A program made the translations under genes and the position numbers. The notes beneath the pieces were generated by a model. That model saw only the letters and a list, made by a program, of their open reading frames with translations. It made no database searches and was not told the origin of the DNA. From Tepidisphaera sp. (lineage in GTDB: Bacteria > Planctomycetota > Phycisphaerae > Phycisphaerales > UBA1924): a stretch of 64,000 bases of DNA. Below are positions 17,083-26,004 of the stretch, piece after piece. The stretch lies in NCBI GenBank assembly GCA_016124375.1, contig WGNV01000002.1, forward strand, positions 1 through 64,000, given 5' to 3'. How positions within the stretch are numbered: the first letter of the stretch is position 1; each line of letters begins with the position of its first letter.

Positions 17083-17828
17083 GGGTTGGTTCCGGGTGAG
17101 GGGATGCGTGCGGAGCGGCGGGCGCCGGCAAAGCAGGCCCAGGCGAGGGCTTGCAGGGTCATCACGATCAGGAACATCCAGAGGATGCGCAACGGCCAGG
17201 GGCCGAGGGAATCGATGATGGTGGGGGCGTTGGGTTTGCTGGGGCCGATGTAGCCATAGTTGAGTTTGTAGGGGATGTCGATGGCGAGGACGAGGGCGGC
17301 GTAGATGAAGTTTGCGATGAAGGCGAAGCGGAGGTCGGTGAGGCGCGGGCGAAAGCCGAGGGCGAAGACGTCGTAGAGCGCGACGCCGACGATGGCGAAG
17401 TGCAGGCTCCAGAAGAGCCAGAAGCGCATGTGGGCGGGGCCGACTTCGAGCACCGGGGTGATGAGGCCTTGGGAGCTGAGCAGCAGGCCCCAAAAGAAAA
17501 GCAGATTGCGGCAGGGGCGCCACGCGGGGCCGAGGGTGATGGCGGCGCAGAAGACGGCGATGTCGCACATCTGCAATGGCAGGGCTTTGTCCCACGAAAA
17601 GTTCATGGGCAGGGCGTACCAGACGAGGTTGGCCAGCGCGGTGATCCAGACGAGGATTGAGAGGACGCGGCGGAGGGTGCGCTCGCGGGGTGTGCGGGCG
17701 TGGCGGCGGGCGAGCAAGATGGAGCCGCCGGTGAGGAGGATGAAGGCGAGGAGGACCACGGCGTGCATGGGGCCGAAGGGCTTGAAGGTGTGGAGCCAGT
17801 CGGGATTAGCCGCGGCCAAAGCGAGCAT
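17079..17828 (-). CDS. TIGR02206/YwaF-like integral membrane protein
   Basis: About 249 residues with six or seven hydrophobic helices. LPLQMCDIAVFCAAITL and PCRNLLFFWGLLLSSQGLITP resemble the TIGR02206 (YwaF-like) family of bacterial membrane proteins, whose role is unknown. The start ATG 17828 gives a short soluble N-terminus (LALAAANPDWLHTFKPF) before the first helix. The in-frame extension to 18065 looks unrelated. The stop overlaps the start of the VOC gene, so the pair forms a small operon. Confidence 0.8.
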   Translation of the reverse strand: MLALAAANPDWLHTFKPFGPMHAVVLLAFILLTGGSILLARRHARTPRERTLRRVLSILVWITALANLVWYALPMNFSWDKALPLQMCDIAVFCAAITLGPAWRPCRNLLFFWGLLLSSQGLITPVLEVGPAHMRFWLFWSLHFAIVGVALYDVFALGFRPRLTDLRFAFIANFIYAALVLAIDIPYKLNYGYIGPSKPNAPTIIDSLGPWPLRILWMFLIVMTLQALAWACFAGARRSARIPSPGTNP

Positions 17829-17916
17829 GTCGGAAGCGTACCGGGCGCGCCCGATCAAGACGGAGTGATGACAAGAAGGCAGCCAGGCAAGAGGCACCAA
17901 GGCATCGAGGGAAGCG

Positions 17917-19080
17917 TTAGCCGGCCTTGGCGGCGTTTTCGTGGCGGAGCTGGCCGCAGGCCGCGGCGATGTCGCGCCCGCGGCTGGCGCGGATGTGGGC
18001 GTTGACGTGGCGGGCGCGGAGGAGTCGCTGGAACTCGAGCACGCGCTGGTTTTCGGGGCGGGCAAAGGGCATGCCCGCGACCTCGTTGTAGCGGATGAGG
18101 TTGACGTTGGCGCGGAGGGTTTTGGCGAGGCGTGCGAGTTCCTCGGCGTGCTCGGGGAGATCGTTGACGCCGCGGAGGAGGGTGTATTCGAGGGTGATTT
18201 CGCGACCGGTTTTTTCGAACCACTTCTGGCAGGCCTGGAGCAGGTCGGCGATGGTGGTGTACTCGGCCCAGGGGATGAGTTTGCGGCGGACGTCGTCGGT
18301 GGGGGCGTGCAAGGAGAGGGCCAGCGTGACCGGAAGGTCCAGCAGCGTGGCGAGACGCTCGATGGCCTTGGGCAGGCCGACAGTGGAGACGGTGATCTTG
18401 CGGGCGGAGATGCCGGTGGCCCACAGGCTGGTGAGCGTGCGGATGGCGGGGACTACCGCGTTGAGGTTCGCCAGTGGCTCACCCATGCCCATGAAGACGA
18501 CGTTGGTGATGCGGCGCACGCCTTCGAGCCGGCCCAGGCGCCAGACCTGCTCGACGATGCGGCCCGCGGAGAGGTTGGCGTCAAGGCCCGTGAGGCCCGA
18601 GGCGCAGAAGCGGCAGCCCACCGGGCAGCCGACCTGAGAGGAGATGCACGCGGTGAAGCGCTGCGGGCCGGCGGGCTCGGCGTCGGGGTCTTCGTCGTCC
18701 TTGGGGAGGGACGGGATCATCACGCACTCGGTCTGGCGCGAGGTGTCATTGGTGTTGAGGACCTGGAGCGGCGTGGAGGCGGAGTTCGCGGCGGGGGTGG
18801 CGGTGTTGGCGAAGTCCTGCCACTGCACGAGAAGTTTTTGCGTGCCGTCGCTGGCGATGTCGTGGCGAAGGATGTCGCCCGAGAGGAAGGTCATGTCGCG
18901 GGCGAGGGTGTCGCGGTCGAGCTTGCTGAGGTTGCTCATGGCCCCGGGGTCGGCGATGCCGTGCTGGTAGACCCATTCGAGGATCTGCTTCGCACGGAAG
19001 GCGGGCATGCGGCGCTCTTTGCACCATTCGCCCAGGCTCTCGGGGGTGTGTTCGAAGATGTGGCTGGCGGGGTGCTGCAT
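17917..19080 (-). CDS. rlmN: Dual-specificity 23S rRNA/tRNA adenine C2-methyltransferase RlmN
   Basis: A 387-residue radical-SAM enzyme that methylates C2 of A2503 in 23S rRNA and A37 of some tRNAs. The cluster-binding triad is CPVGCRFC (Cys152, 156, 159), just after the TACISSQVG segment. The catalytic C-terminal cysteine is in GRDIAAACGQL (Cys375). MGMGEPLANLNAVVPAI and LALSLHAPTDDVRRKLIP are further family motifs. Compared with typical RlmN there is an insertion at about residues 91-140, rich in Ala, Thr, Asp and Pro, between the N-terminal accessory domain and the barrel. The ATG at 19080 is chosen because the extra 19 upstream codons lie in a repeat. Confidence 0.95.
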   Translation of the reverse strand: MQHPASHIFEHTPESLGEWCKERRMPAFRAKQILEWVYQHGIADPGAMSNLSKLDRDTLARDMTFLSGDILRHDIASDGTQKLLVQWQDFANTATPAANSASTPLQVLNTNDTSRQTECVMIPSLPKDDEDPDAEPAGPQRFTACISSQVGCPVGCRFCASGLTGLDANLSAGRIVEQVWRLGRLEGVRRITNVVFMGMGEPLANLNAVVPAIRTLTSLWATGISARKITVSTVGLPKAIERLATLLDLPVTLALSLHAPTDDVRRKLIPWAEYTTIADLLQACQKWFEKTGREITLEYTLLRGVNDLPEHAEELARLAKTLRANVNLIRYNEVAGMPFARPENQRVLEFQRLLRARHVNAHIRASRGRDIAAACGQLRHENAAKAG

Positions 19081-19091
19081 GATTGGTGGTA

Positions 19092-19193
19092 GGTCGGATC
19101 GTGGGAGGTCGCCTCTCCGAGCCGACCTTCTTGGCATAGATGTCCCCGGTCGGCTCGGAGAGCCGACCTACCAGAACTCGGAGAGCTGACCCA
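19092..19193. repeat. Cluster of TCGGCTCKGAGAGCCGA palindromes
   Basis: Two near-identical palindromic words, GGTCGCCTCTCCGAGCCGACC (one arm imperfect) and GGTCGGCTCGGAGAGCCGACC, lie 40 bases apart, and a third partial copy (CTCGGAGAGCTGACCC) comes just before the ispH stop. The core GGCTCGGAGAGCC also ends both long terminator repeats at 9181-9197 and 10106-10122. On the minus strand these stems follow ispH and could stop or protect its transcript. Confidence 0.75.
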
Positions 19194-19194
19194 C

Positions 19195-20256
19195 CTAATG
19201 CGCCGAAGCGGCCTTGCGGCTCGGGGCGCTGATGGACACGGGCACCGCGCCGTATTCCTCCCGGGTGATGGTCGGGGCGTGGACGTGGATGCGGCGGGTC
19301 TCGGGGTCGATGCCGCGGGCCATGAGGGTCTTGCGGACGGTGCCGGGTAGGGAGAACTCGACGTCTTCGATGTCGATGTCGCGCTGTTCGATCTCGCCGC
19401 CGAAGCGACTCAAGAGAGTGCGGCAGACGTCGGCCACGAGGTCTTCGGGGGCGCTGGCGCCGGCGGTGACGAGCACGGTCTCGTTGCCGGTCTTGAACCA
19501 CGACCAGTCGAGTTCGCTGGCGTCATCCACCAGGCGGCTGGCGGTGCCGACGTTGGCGGAGATTTCGGTGAGACGCACCGAGTTGCTGGAGTTGCGAGAG
19601 CCGACGACGATGACCAGGTCGCACTCGGGTGCGATCTGGCGCACTGCGTGCTGGCGGTTGGTGGTGGCGTAGCAGATGTCGCTGCTGGGGGGCTCGCGCA
19701 GGTTGGGGAAGGTGCGTTTCAGGGCGTCGATGACGACGGCGGCGTCGTCGGTCGAGAGGGTGGTCTGGGTCAGGTAGACCAGCTTGTTGGGGTCTTTGAT
19801 GCGCAGGTGGGGGATGTCCTCGGGGCTCTCGACGATCTGGGTGGCGTCGGGGGCTTCGCCGAAGGTGCCGACGATTTCCTGATGGTTCTTGTGGCCGACC
19901 AGCAGAATCTGGTAACCCTGGCGGGCGTAGCGGACGGCCTCGGCGTGGACCTTGGTCACGAGCGGGCAGGTGGCGTCCATGGTGTTGAGGCGGCGCTTCT
20001 GGGCGGCTTCGCGCACCGCGGGGCTGATGCCGTGGGCGGAGAAGACGACGATGCCGCCTTCGGGAACTTCGCTGATGTCTTCGACGAAGACGACGCCCCG
20101 GTCGACAAAGCGGGCGACGACGTGCTTGTTGTGCACGATCTCGTGGTAGACGTAAATCGTCTGGCCCGGGAAGAGTTCGATGACCTGGTCGACCACGGCG
20201 ATCGCCATGCGAACGCCGGCGCAAAAACCACGAGGATTGCAAAGAATGATGCGCAT
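19195..20256 (-). CDS. ispH: 4-hydroxy-3-methylbut-2-enyl diphosphate reductase
   Basis: A 353-residue iron-sulfur enzyme, the last step of the MEP pathway, giving IPP and DMAPP. Family motifs are complete: CNPRGFCAGV at the N-terminus (cluster Cys12), YHEIVHNKHVV, DATCPLVTKVH (second cluster Cys), DICYATTNRQHAV (third), GSRNSSNSVRL and VTAGASAPEDLV. The ATG at 20256 begins the conserved RIILCNPRGFCAGV and is certain. The C-terminus carries a tail of about 50 residues after the conserved domain. The gene is divergent from hpnCDE, with about 155 bases between starts, so the supply of isoprenoid precursor and its use in squalene synthesis share a control region. Confidence 0.97.
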   Translation of the reverse strand: MRIILCNPRGFCAGVRMAIAVVDQVIELFPGQTIYVYHEIVHNKHVVARFVDRGVVFVEDISEVPEGGIVVFSAHGISPAVREAAQKRRLNTMDATCPLVTKVHAEAVRYARQGYQILLVGHKNHQEIVGTFGEAPDATQIVESPEDIPHLRIKDPNKLVYLTQTTLSTDDAAVVIDALKRTFPNLREPPSSDICYATTNRQHAVRQIAPECDLVIVVGSRNSSNSVRLTEISANVGTASRLVDDASELDWSWFKTGNETVLVTAGASAPEDLVADVCRTLLSRFGGEIEQRDIDIEDVEFSLPGTVRKTLMARGIDPETRRIHVHAPTITREEYGAVPVSISAPSRKAASAH

Positions 20257-20411
20257 CGCTGCTCCGCTGACGTATGCTCTTACCCGCTGCCGCCGCGTCG
20301 GCGGGAACCGACCATGGTACGCGGCATCCAACCGGCACCGGAATTATTCATGACCAGTCGACACATTTGGTTTCATTTCGGTGGGCGGGTGTTTGCGGGG
20401 GGATTCGGGCG

Positions 20412-21425
20412 GTGAGTCGAGCGGGTGTGGACATCGCCGGGCGGATGGACGACGCCGGGACCCGCGGGGCGATCGACGTCTTCAGCGAGGTTTCGCCCCC
20501 ATCTGGGCTGCGCCCGCCCGCGCGGGGGTGTTCGGAGGAGGCCGCGACGGAGTACGTGAGGTCGCTGGCGACGCATTTCAAAGAGAATTTCAGCGTGCTG
20601 ACCGGATTGGTTCCGGATCATCTGGTGCCGCACTTTGGGGCGGTGTATGCCTTCTGCCGCTGGTCGGACGACCTGGCGGACGAGACCGGCGCGGGCGAGG
20701 TGGCGCGAGCAAGGTCGCTGTATCTGCTGGACGCATGGGGAGAGGAGCTTGGGGCGTGCGCGGCGGGCGAGGCCTCGCACCCGGTGTTTGTGGCGCTGGC
20801 GAAGTCGATCCGTGAGCGGGATCTTCCCCTGGAGCCATTCTTTGATCTGCTGGATGCGTTTCGGCAAGATCAGGTGAAAACCCGGTACGACACGCTGGAA
20901 GAGGTCGAGGATTATTCGGTGCGGAGTGCGAACCCGGTCGGACGGTTGGTGTTAGCCATCGCCGGGGTCCGCGGGCCGCAGGCGGCGTTGATGGCGTCGG
21001 ATTGCACGTGCACGGCGCTGCAACTGGTGAACTTCTGGCAGGATGTGGCCCGCGATCTGCTGGAGCGGGATCGGGTATACCTTCCCCTTTCGCAGATCGG
21101 GCTGTCGTTTGCCGACCTGGATCGGGCGGTCAGAGGGGGCCAAGGGTTTGGTCCGGGGGTGTACGAGACGGCGGTGCGTCCATTGCTCGATCGCACCAGG
21201 GAGTTGTTCGAGATGGGTGACGGGTTGATTCCGATGCTTGAGGCCGGCCCGGGCAGGGACGTGATCGGGCCGGTGCGGCTGTTCGGGGCTGGCGGCAAGC
21301 GGATTCTCTCGCTTGTCACGAAGGCCGGGGCGGGCGTGCTGCGCCGGCGCCCCCGGGTGAGCACTCCGGCGCGGGTTGCGCTGCTGGTGCGGGAGCACCT
21401 GCGCCTTGCGATGGAGAATGCATGA
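20412..21425 (+). CDS. hpnC: Squalene synthase HpnC (hydroxysqualene synthase)
   Basis: About 337 residues of the all-alpha trans-isoprenyl synthase fold. The two Asp-rich motifs are DDLAD (86-90, in FCRWSDDLADETG) and DVARD in NFWQDVARDLLERDRVYLP. The N-F-W-Q-D sequence is the HpnC mark. In the three-gene route HpnC converts presqualene diphosphate to hydroxysqualene. The start is uncertain: GTG 20412 has a GGGGGGA ribosome site 8 bases upstream, and ATG 20445 is the next choice. The frame is open back to 20274 without a good start. The stop overlaps the hpnD start by ATGA. Confidence 0.93.
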   Translation: MSRAGVDIAGRMDDAGTRGAIDVFSEVSPPSGLRPPARGCSEEAATEYVRSLATHFKENFSVLTGLVPDHLVPHFGAVYAFCRWSDDLADETGAGEVARARSLYLLDAWGEELGACAAGEASHPVFVALAKSIRERDLPLEPFFDLLDAFRQDQVKTRYDTLEEVEDYSVRSANPVGRLVLAIAGVRGPQAALMASDCTCTALQLVNFWQDVARDLLERDRVYLPLSQIGLSFADLDRAVRGGQGFGPGVYETAVRPLLDRTRELFEMGDGLIPMLEAGPGRDVIGPVRLFGAGGKRILSLVTKAGAGVLRRRPRVSTPARVALLVREHLRLAMENA

Positions 21426-22393
21426 ACGCCGCGGCTCAGACAAGCACTTCGGACAGGCCCGCGGGGGGCGCGACCGGCGCGAGCCAGCCGATGCCGGACG
21501 CGGGCGCGTCTTTCGAATACTGCCATCGGGTGGTGCGCGAGCACGCAAAGAACTTCTATTACGGCTTGCGCCTGACGCCCGAGCCGCGGCGGAGCGCGAT
21601 GTACAGCGTGTATGCGTGGATGCGTCTGGGCGACGACATCGCGGACACGCCCAACGCCGGCGACGACGTGGTGGGGGAGTTTCAGCGTTTCGCGAATGTG
21701 AGCCGCCGGGTGGCGGAGGCGCCGGACGATCCGCAGGCGGTGCCGCAGACCGACTTCTGGCCGGCGTTTGCGCACACGCTGGCGACCTACCAGATCTCTC
21801 CGGGCTGGGTGGAGGGGATGCTGCGCGGGCTTCGCCAGGACCTTTCGCACACCGGCTATGAAACGATGGACGAACTGGACGACTACCGGCACTGCGTCGG
21901 GGGCGTCGTGGGGCTGTTCTCGATCGCGGTATGGGGTTTGCGCCCGGGGGAAGATCGCGAGCGAGCGTTGCGGCTTGCGGACACGCGGGGGCGGGCGTTC
22001 CAGATGGTGAACATCCTGCGCGACATCGGCGTCGACGCGAGGATGGACCCGCCCCGGACGTACGTTCCTCGCCAGTTGCTTCGCGCCCATGGCTTGGCAC
22101 CGGCCCAGCTGCTGGCGTGGACCAAGGGGCCGGCGTGCACGGCGCTGGTGCGCGATCTTGCGCGAACGGCGCGAAGCGAGTTTGACGCGTCGCGCGGGCT
22201 TGAGAGCATGGTGGACCCCGCGTGCGCTGGGGTGTTGTGGACCATGAGCGAGATCTATCGGGGCGTCTTGGGGCTCATCGAGTCTCAGCCTTCGAGGAGC
22301 GTGGAACTGAAGCCCGCTTCGCTCTCCAAGGCTCGCAAGATCACGATCGCGCTGCAGTCGAGGCTGGGGCGGCCCTGGGAGCAGGGCGAGTGA
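21422..22393 (+). CDS. hpnD: Presqualene diphosphate synthase HpnD
   Basis: A 323-residue enzyme that joins two farnesyl diphosphates into presqualene diphosphate. It has DDIAD (71-75, in MRLGDDIADTPN) and the second motif DIGVD in VNILRDIGVDARMDPPRTYV. That motif is more Pro-rich than in typical HpnD, where Y-L-P follows, but the Asp residues are kept. A 30-residue Ala/Ser-rich N-terminus precedes the fold. The start overlaps the hpnC stop (ATGA), and its own stop overlaps the hpnE start (GTGA). The tight coupling supports assigning HpnC and HpnD as a functional pair. Confidence 0.93.
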   Translation: MNAAAQTSTSDRPAGGATGASQPMPDAGASFEYCHRVVREHAKNFYYGLRLTPEPRRSAMYSVYAWMRLGDDIADTPNAGDDVVGEFQRFANVSRRVAEAPDDPQAVPQTDFWPAFAHTLATYQISPGWVEGMLRGLRQDLSHTGYETMDELDDYRHCVGGVVGLFSIAVWGLRPGEDRERALRLADTRGRAFQMVNILRDIGVDARMDPPRTYVPRQLLRAHGLAPAQLLAWTKGPACTALVRDLARTARSEFDASRGLESMVDPACAGVLWTMSEIYRGVLGLIESQPSRSVELKPASLSKARKITIALQSRLGRPWEQGE

Positions 22394-23682
22394 GAAGGCC
22401 ACGAAGTGCGCTGGTGGTGGGGGGCGGCCTGGCGGGGATCGCCGCGGCCTTGGCGCTGTGCGATCGGGGCCTGCGGGTGGTGCTGCTGGAGGCCAAACGC
22501 CGCCTGGGCGGGCGGGCGACGTCGTTCACCGACGCGGTGACGGGCGAGACGCTGGACAACTGTCAGCATGTGGCGCTGGGGTGCTGCAGTGAGTACTTGC
22601 AGTTCTGTCGGCGGCTGGGCGTGCTGGACTGCTTTGAGTGGTATGACGAGCAGTATTGGGTGCTGCCGGGCGGGCACGAGAGTGTGCTGAAGCCGGGCGT
22701 GCTGCCGGCGCCGCTGCACTACACGGGGAGTTTTCTTGGGTGCGGGTTTCTGGGCACGGCGTCCAAGCTCGCCATCGGGCGGGCGATGGGGGCGATTGCG
22801 TTCGCGGACCTCGAGCAGTGGCGGGAGGTGACGTTTGGACAGGTCTTGCGAGACCTGGACCAAACGGAGGAATCGCGGCGGCGGTTCTGGGATCCGATCG
22901 TGGTGAGCGCGTGCAACCTGGACCCCGATGAGGTGGCGGCCACGCTGGCCGGCAAGGTCTTCAAGGATGGGTTTCTGGCCGGGGCCGACGCCGCTCGCAT
23001 CGGGATTCCCAGGGTGCCGCTGGTGAGGCTGTATGACGCGGCCATGGCGGAACTGGAGCACGCCGGGGGCGAAGTGCGCCTTGGCGTCTCGGCGCAGGAG
23101 ATGGGCGCCGACTGGGTGGTGACGTCGCGGGGGGAGCGGCTGCAGGCCGACATCGTGGTGTGCGCGCTGCCGATGGAGCGGGCCAGGGCGCTGGTGAGCG
23201 CGCCGGAGCTGCAGGGCATCGCGGAGGCGACGCACAGCCCCATCGTGGGTGTGCACATGCACTTTGACGCCCCGGTGATCGATCGCCCGCACGCGGTGCT
23301 GCTGGATGTCGGCACGCAGTGGGTGTTCCGCAAGGATGAAGCCGGGGCGAAGGTGCACTGCGTCATCAGCGGGGCGAAGGACTGGGTGGACCAGACCGAG
23401 CCCGAGATTTTGGAACGCGTTCGGGCCGACTTGGCGACATGTTTCCCACATTCGCGTCAGGCCAGGCTGGTGTGGGGCAAGGTGGTGAAGGAGAAGCGGG
23501 CGACGTTCGCGGCGACCCCGGCGTTTGAGGCGGCACGTCCTCGGGCGGGGGTGTTGTCGAATGGGGTGGTGCTGGCAGGAGACTTCACGGATACGGGCTG
23601 GCCGGCGACGATGGAGGGAGCGGTGCGGAGCGGGGTGATGGCCTCGGAGAGCGTGAGCTTGGTCGCTTCCGGAAATATTTAG
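22390..23682 (+). CDS. hpnE: Hydroxysqualene dehydroxylase HpnE
   Basis: A 430-residue FAD-dependent oxidoreductase of the phytoene-desaturase/HpnE group. The dinucleotide fold starts at once: LVVGGGLAGIAAALALCDRG, ending with EAKRRLGGRATSF. The C-terminal FAD-binding motif is LAGDFTDTGWPATMEGAVRSG. It reduces hydroxysqualene to squalene, completing the HpnCDE route. The start is GTG 22390, four bases inside hpnD (GTGA), immediately before the Rossmann strand. A longer frame back to 22222 is only overlap with hpnD. No squalene-hopene cyclase or oxidosqualene cyclase lies in the window, so the fate of the squalene is unknown. Confidence 0.94.
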   Translation: MRRPRSALVVGGGLAGIAAALALCDRGLRVVLLEAKRRLGGRATSFTDAVTGETLDNCQHVALGCCSEYLQFCRRLGVLDCFEWYDEQYWVLPGGHESVLKPGVLPAPLHYTGSFLGCGFLGTASKLAIGRAMGAIAFADLEQWREVTFGQVLRDLDQTEESRRRFWDPIVVSACNLDPDEVAATLAGKVFKDGFLAGADAARIGIPRVPLVRLYDAAMAELEHAGGEVRLGVSAQEMGADWVVTSRGERLQADIVVCALPMERARALVSAPELQGIAEATHSPIVGVHMHFDAPVIDRPHAVLLDVGTQWVFRKDEAGAKVHCVISGAKDWVDQTEPEILERVRADLATCFPHSRQARLVWGKVVKEKRATFAATPAFEAARPRAGVLSNGVVLAGDFTDTGWPATMEGAVRSGVMASESVSLVASGNI

Positions 23683-23996
23683 CTCGACCCGACTATAATC
23701 CTATCGCGGGAATAAGTTTGGATTTTGATTGCCGTCCGGTGCAGCAACGAATTGTTAGGAGATTGCAAAGGCGGGATTGTGTACTTGAAGCGCAAGCCGC
23801 GACCTGCTACAAACCGGCCCGGAAATTTGGAGTTCTTGCGGAGTTCTCGCGTTCTCGGGCGTTGTGAAGTCGTTACGAAAAGCTGGCTGTCGGGCTTTGG
23901 CGATCGCCCGGGCGGGGTGCGAGTGGCCGGTGTGTTCGGCGGGTTGAGGCCGGTCGCGTAAGGCGGGCCGAGCGAGGGAAAGGAGCGGCCGCGAGT
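23683..23996. other. 314-base intergenic region
   Basis: No gene was supported. A TATAAT word at about 23692 lies just after hpnE without a well-placed -35. The rest is moderately GC-rich and lacks clear stems. It probably holds the promoter of the following single-helix protein gene. Confidence 0.4.
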
Positions 23997-24383
23997 ATGG
24001 GAGAGCTTCGACCCTGGCACATCGCGGTGATGGTGCTCGCGGTGCTGGTGCTGGGCGGCTCGCTGTACTTCCAGCTCACGGACGAAACCAAGATTCTGAA
24101 GATCGCGGACCGGGTGACCGTGGTGGACGTGGATACGGGCGACCTGTTCGAGGCGCCGTTCCCCAGCGGGAGAGCCGTGATCTATCCGGCCAAGAGCCCG
24201 GTGAACGGGAACATGTCGATTTTTCCGGTCGAGAAGGACGGCGAGAAGTGGGTGATCCCCTCTCGCTTCCGCGACCAGGTTCGCGAGTATTTCAAGGGCA
24301 AAAAGGAAACCGGCAAGGTGACGCTGGACGACGGCGAAGTGGCGGTGGCCAACGCGGCCCCGAAATCGGCGAGCATTTTTTAG
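23997..24383 (+). CDS. Single-pass membrane protein of unknown function
   Basis: A 128-residue protein. The start ATG follows AAGGAG. One helix (about 9-27, IAVMVLAVLVLGGSLYFQL) anchors it. The soluble part has short strands (VTVVDVDTGDLFEAPF, GEKWVIPSRFRDQVREYF) and a charged C-terminus. I do not recognise a family. It lies 45 bases upstream of a prepilin-like gene in the same direction, so co-transcription is likely. A part in protein secretion or surface assembly is possible only by association. Confidence 0.8.
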   Translation: MGELRPWHIAVMVLAVLVLGGSLYFQLTDETKILKIADRVTVVDVDTGDLFEAPFPSGRAVIYPAKSPVNGNMSIFPVEKDGEKWVIPSRFRDQVREYFKGKKETGKVTLDDGEVAVANAAPKSASIF

Positions 24384-24428
24384 GGTGTTTCGCGCCCGGC
24401 GATGCCGGCGCGTGCAGTTCCGGAGCGC

Positions 24429-25514
24429 ATGATGATCCGTAGTTCAAAGTCCGATCGCAGCGTCCGCGGCGGGTTCACGCTCATCGAGCTGCTGGTGGTC
24501 ATCGCGATCATCGCGCTGCTCATCGGCATTCTGCTGCCCGCCCTCGGCAAGGCGCGAGAAGTGGCCAAGGGAATCGTCTGCTCGACGCGCCTTCGCAGCC
24601 TGGGGCAGGCGCAGTTGGCCTACGCGGCGAGCTGGAACGACTACTTCGCGTGCGTCAACACCTCGGGCGCTGACGCGGCGTATTTCTCCGGGGCCAACCT
24701 GATCGGCGACACCTCGTCGACCACGCCCACGACGATGTGGGACTGGATCAGCCCGATCGTGGGTGATGGAGCCGGTTTTCCGAGCAATCGCGCCTATCGA
24801 ACGCTGCAGATCTTCAACCAGTTCGGCTGTCCCTCGGCGGGCGTCGTCAACCGACAGTTGTACGGCACCGCGGCCGACGTTGCTGACTTCCAGCGGGCCC
24901 AGACTTCGGCCTCGTTTCGCCAGGCGAGCTATCTCGCTCCGGCACCCTTCCACTTCCTGCCGGCTCGGGCGGGCGGGAATACACCCGGGCCGGGCTCGGA
25001 GATTTTCTACACGCCCCGCGGACAGTCGACGCCACGTCTGAAGTGGTTGTATTCGGTGGGTTGGAGCCCGGCGCAGCCTCCCGCGTCGTATCGTCCCCGT
25101 CTTGACAAGGTGGGCATTCAGCTCTCGAACAAGATCATCGCCGCCGACGGCACCCGGTATTACGATTCGGGCACTCGGGTATTGGACTTTGACATCAAGC
25201 CGGGCGCGCCCGGCCAGACCGGTGACTACGTATTCGGCTCGTTCACGGACTCGTCGCCGGTGTACGACCAGTCGAATGCCTATGGCCAGAATCGCGCCCC
25301 CAACGATCCGACCAACGTGAATCTGTCCTTCCGGCACGGCAGGGGCATGAACGCGGCGTTCTTCGACGGCAGCGTTCGTTACCTCCGAGCGACCGAGGCC
25401 TGGGAACGTCTGGATTACTGGTATCCCTCGGGCAGCGTCGTGGATGGTCTGAATGACGCGCCGATCCAGGCCCGCAACTCCGGGCGGTATCAGGAAGGCA
25501 AGGAAATGCAGTGA
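24429..25514 (+). CDS. Prepilin-like protein with N-methylation motif and H-x9-DG ending
   Basis: A 361-residue exported protein. A basic leader ends at Gly15, followed by [20 protein letters not shown], the type IV pilin/pseudopilin class III signal, with Glu20 at position +5. The conserved [11 protein letters not shown] segment follows the helix. Near the C-terminus [19 protein letters not shown] contains the H-x9-DG motif typical of the large planctomycete DUF1559-like/prepilin-like families. These are present in many copies per genome and their roles are largely unknown. Two adjacent ATG codons (24429, 24432) are possible starts. A clear terminator follows. It is probably processed by a prepilin peptidase encoded elsewhere. 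Confidence 0.92.
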   Translation: MMIRSSKSDRSVRGGFTLIELLVVIAIIALLIGILLPALGKAREVAKGIVCSTRLRSLGQAQLAYAASWNDYFACVNTSGADAAYFSGANLIGDTSSTTPTTMWDWISPIVGDGAGFPSNRAYRTLQIFNQFGCPSAGVVNRQLYGTAADVADFQRAQTSASFRQASYLAPAPFHFLPARAGGNTPGPGSEIFYTPRGQSTPRLKWLYSVGWSPAQPPASYRPRLDKVGIQLSNKIIAADGTRYYDSGTRVLDFDIKPGAPGQTGDYVFGSFTDSSPVYDQSNAYGQNRAPNDPTNVNLSFRHGRGMNAAFFDGSVRYLRATEAWERLDYWYPSGSVVDGLNDAPIQARNSGRYQEGKEMQ

Positions 25515-25560
25515 TCGAGCTTTCGGGCTTGGTCGCCTGAGAAGCCCCGTCATTGACACA

Positions 25561-25594
25561 AGACCCTCGCGCGTGCGAGGGTCTGTTGCTTTTT
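25561..25594 (+). terminator. Rho-independent terminator
   Basis: AGACCCTCGCGCGTGCGAGGGTCT forms a stem, followed by GTTGCTTTTT. It ends the prepilin-like gene 46 bases after its stop. Confidence 0.85.
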
Positions 25595-25625
25595 GGCGAG
25601 TGCGATGCTTCGGACGCCCGGCCGG

Positions 25626-25841
25626 TCACCTGCCCGCCGGCACGTCGCTCACGATCAGTTCCTGGGTCTTTTCGTCGTAGAGCACGCCCGGCTTGGCGAG
25701 CATGGTCATCGCAACGAGGAACTCTTCGCGCGATTCGACGCCCAGCACGTAGGCGGCGCCGCCTTCGCAGCGGATCTGGATCTCGCCCTTGCCCTCGCCG
25801 ATGAAACTGAACTTGGCCTTGTAGTGGGTGACTGGGGTCAT
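25626..25841 (-). CDS. Small protein of unknown function
   Basis: A 71-residue protein, not recognised. It has a strand-turn pattern (HYKAKFSFIGEGKGEIQIRC, then GGAAYVLGVESREEFLVAMT) and a short C-terminal region ending VSDVPAGR. This suggests a compact alpha/beta fold. The start at 25841 begins with TPVTHYKAK and has no obvious ribosome site. The frame upstream to 26165 is low-complexity shadow. It follows the DUF2007-like gene on the same strand, with a dispersed repeat between them. Confidence 0.6.
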   Translation of the reverse strand: MTPVTHYKAKFSFIGEGKGEIQIRCEGGAAYVLGVESREEFLVAMTMLAKPGVLYDEKTQELIVSDVPAGR

Positions 25842-25947
25842 GGCGGGATGGTACCGCGCGGCGAGGTCGGGCGCAAGGGTGCGAGATCGTCGTGCGATGG
25901 GAGATCTGCCGCGGGCGTTCGAAAAGGTGCCTTGCGTGGTGGTCACC

Positions 25948-25981
25948 GGTGAGACCCTCGCTGGCGCTTCGGGCTCGTTGG
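25948..25981. repeat. Dispersed 33-bp repeat, copy 2
   Basis: Matches 2787-2819 at 30 of 33 positions. As in copy 1, it sits between minus-strand genes in the same relative orientation. The minus-strand reading CCCGAAGCGCCAGCGAGGGT is of a type I associate with planctomycete genomes. Confidence 0.7.
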
Positions 25982-26004
25982 CGGGATGGTCGCGGCGCGA
26001 CGCG

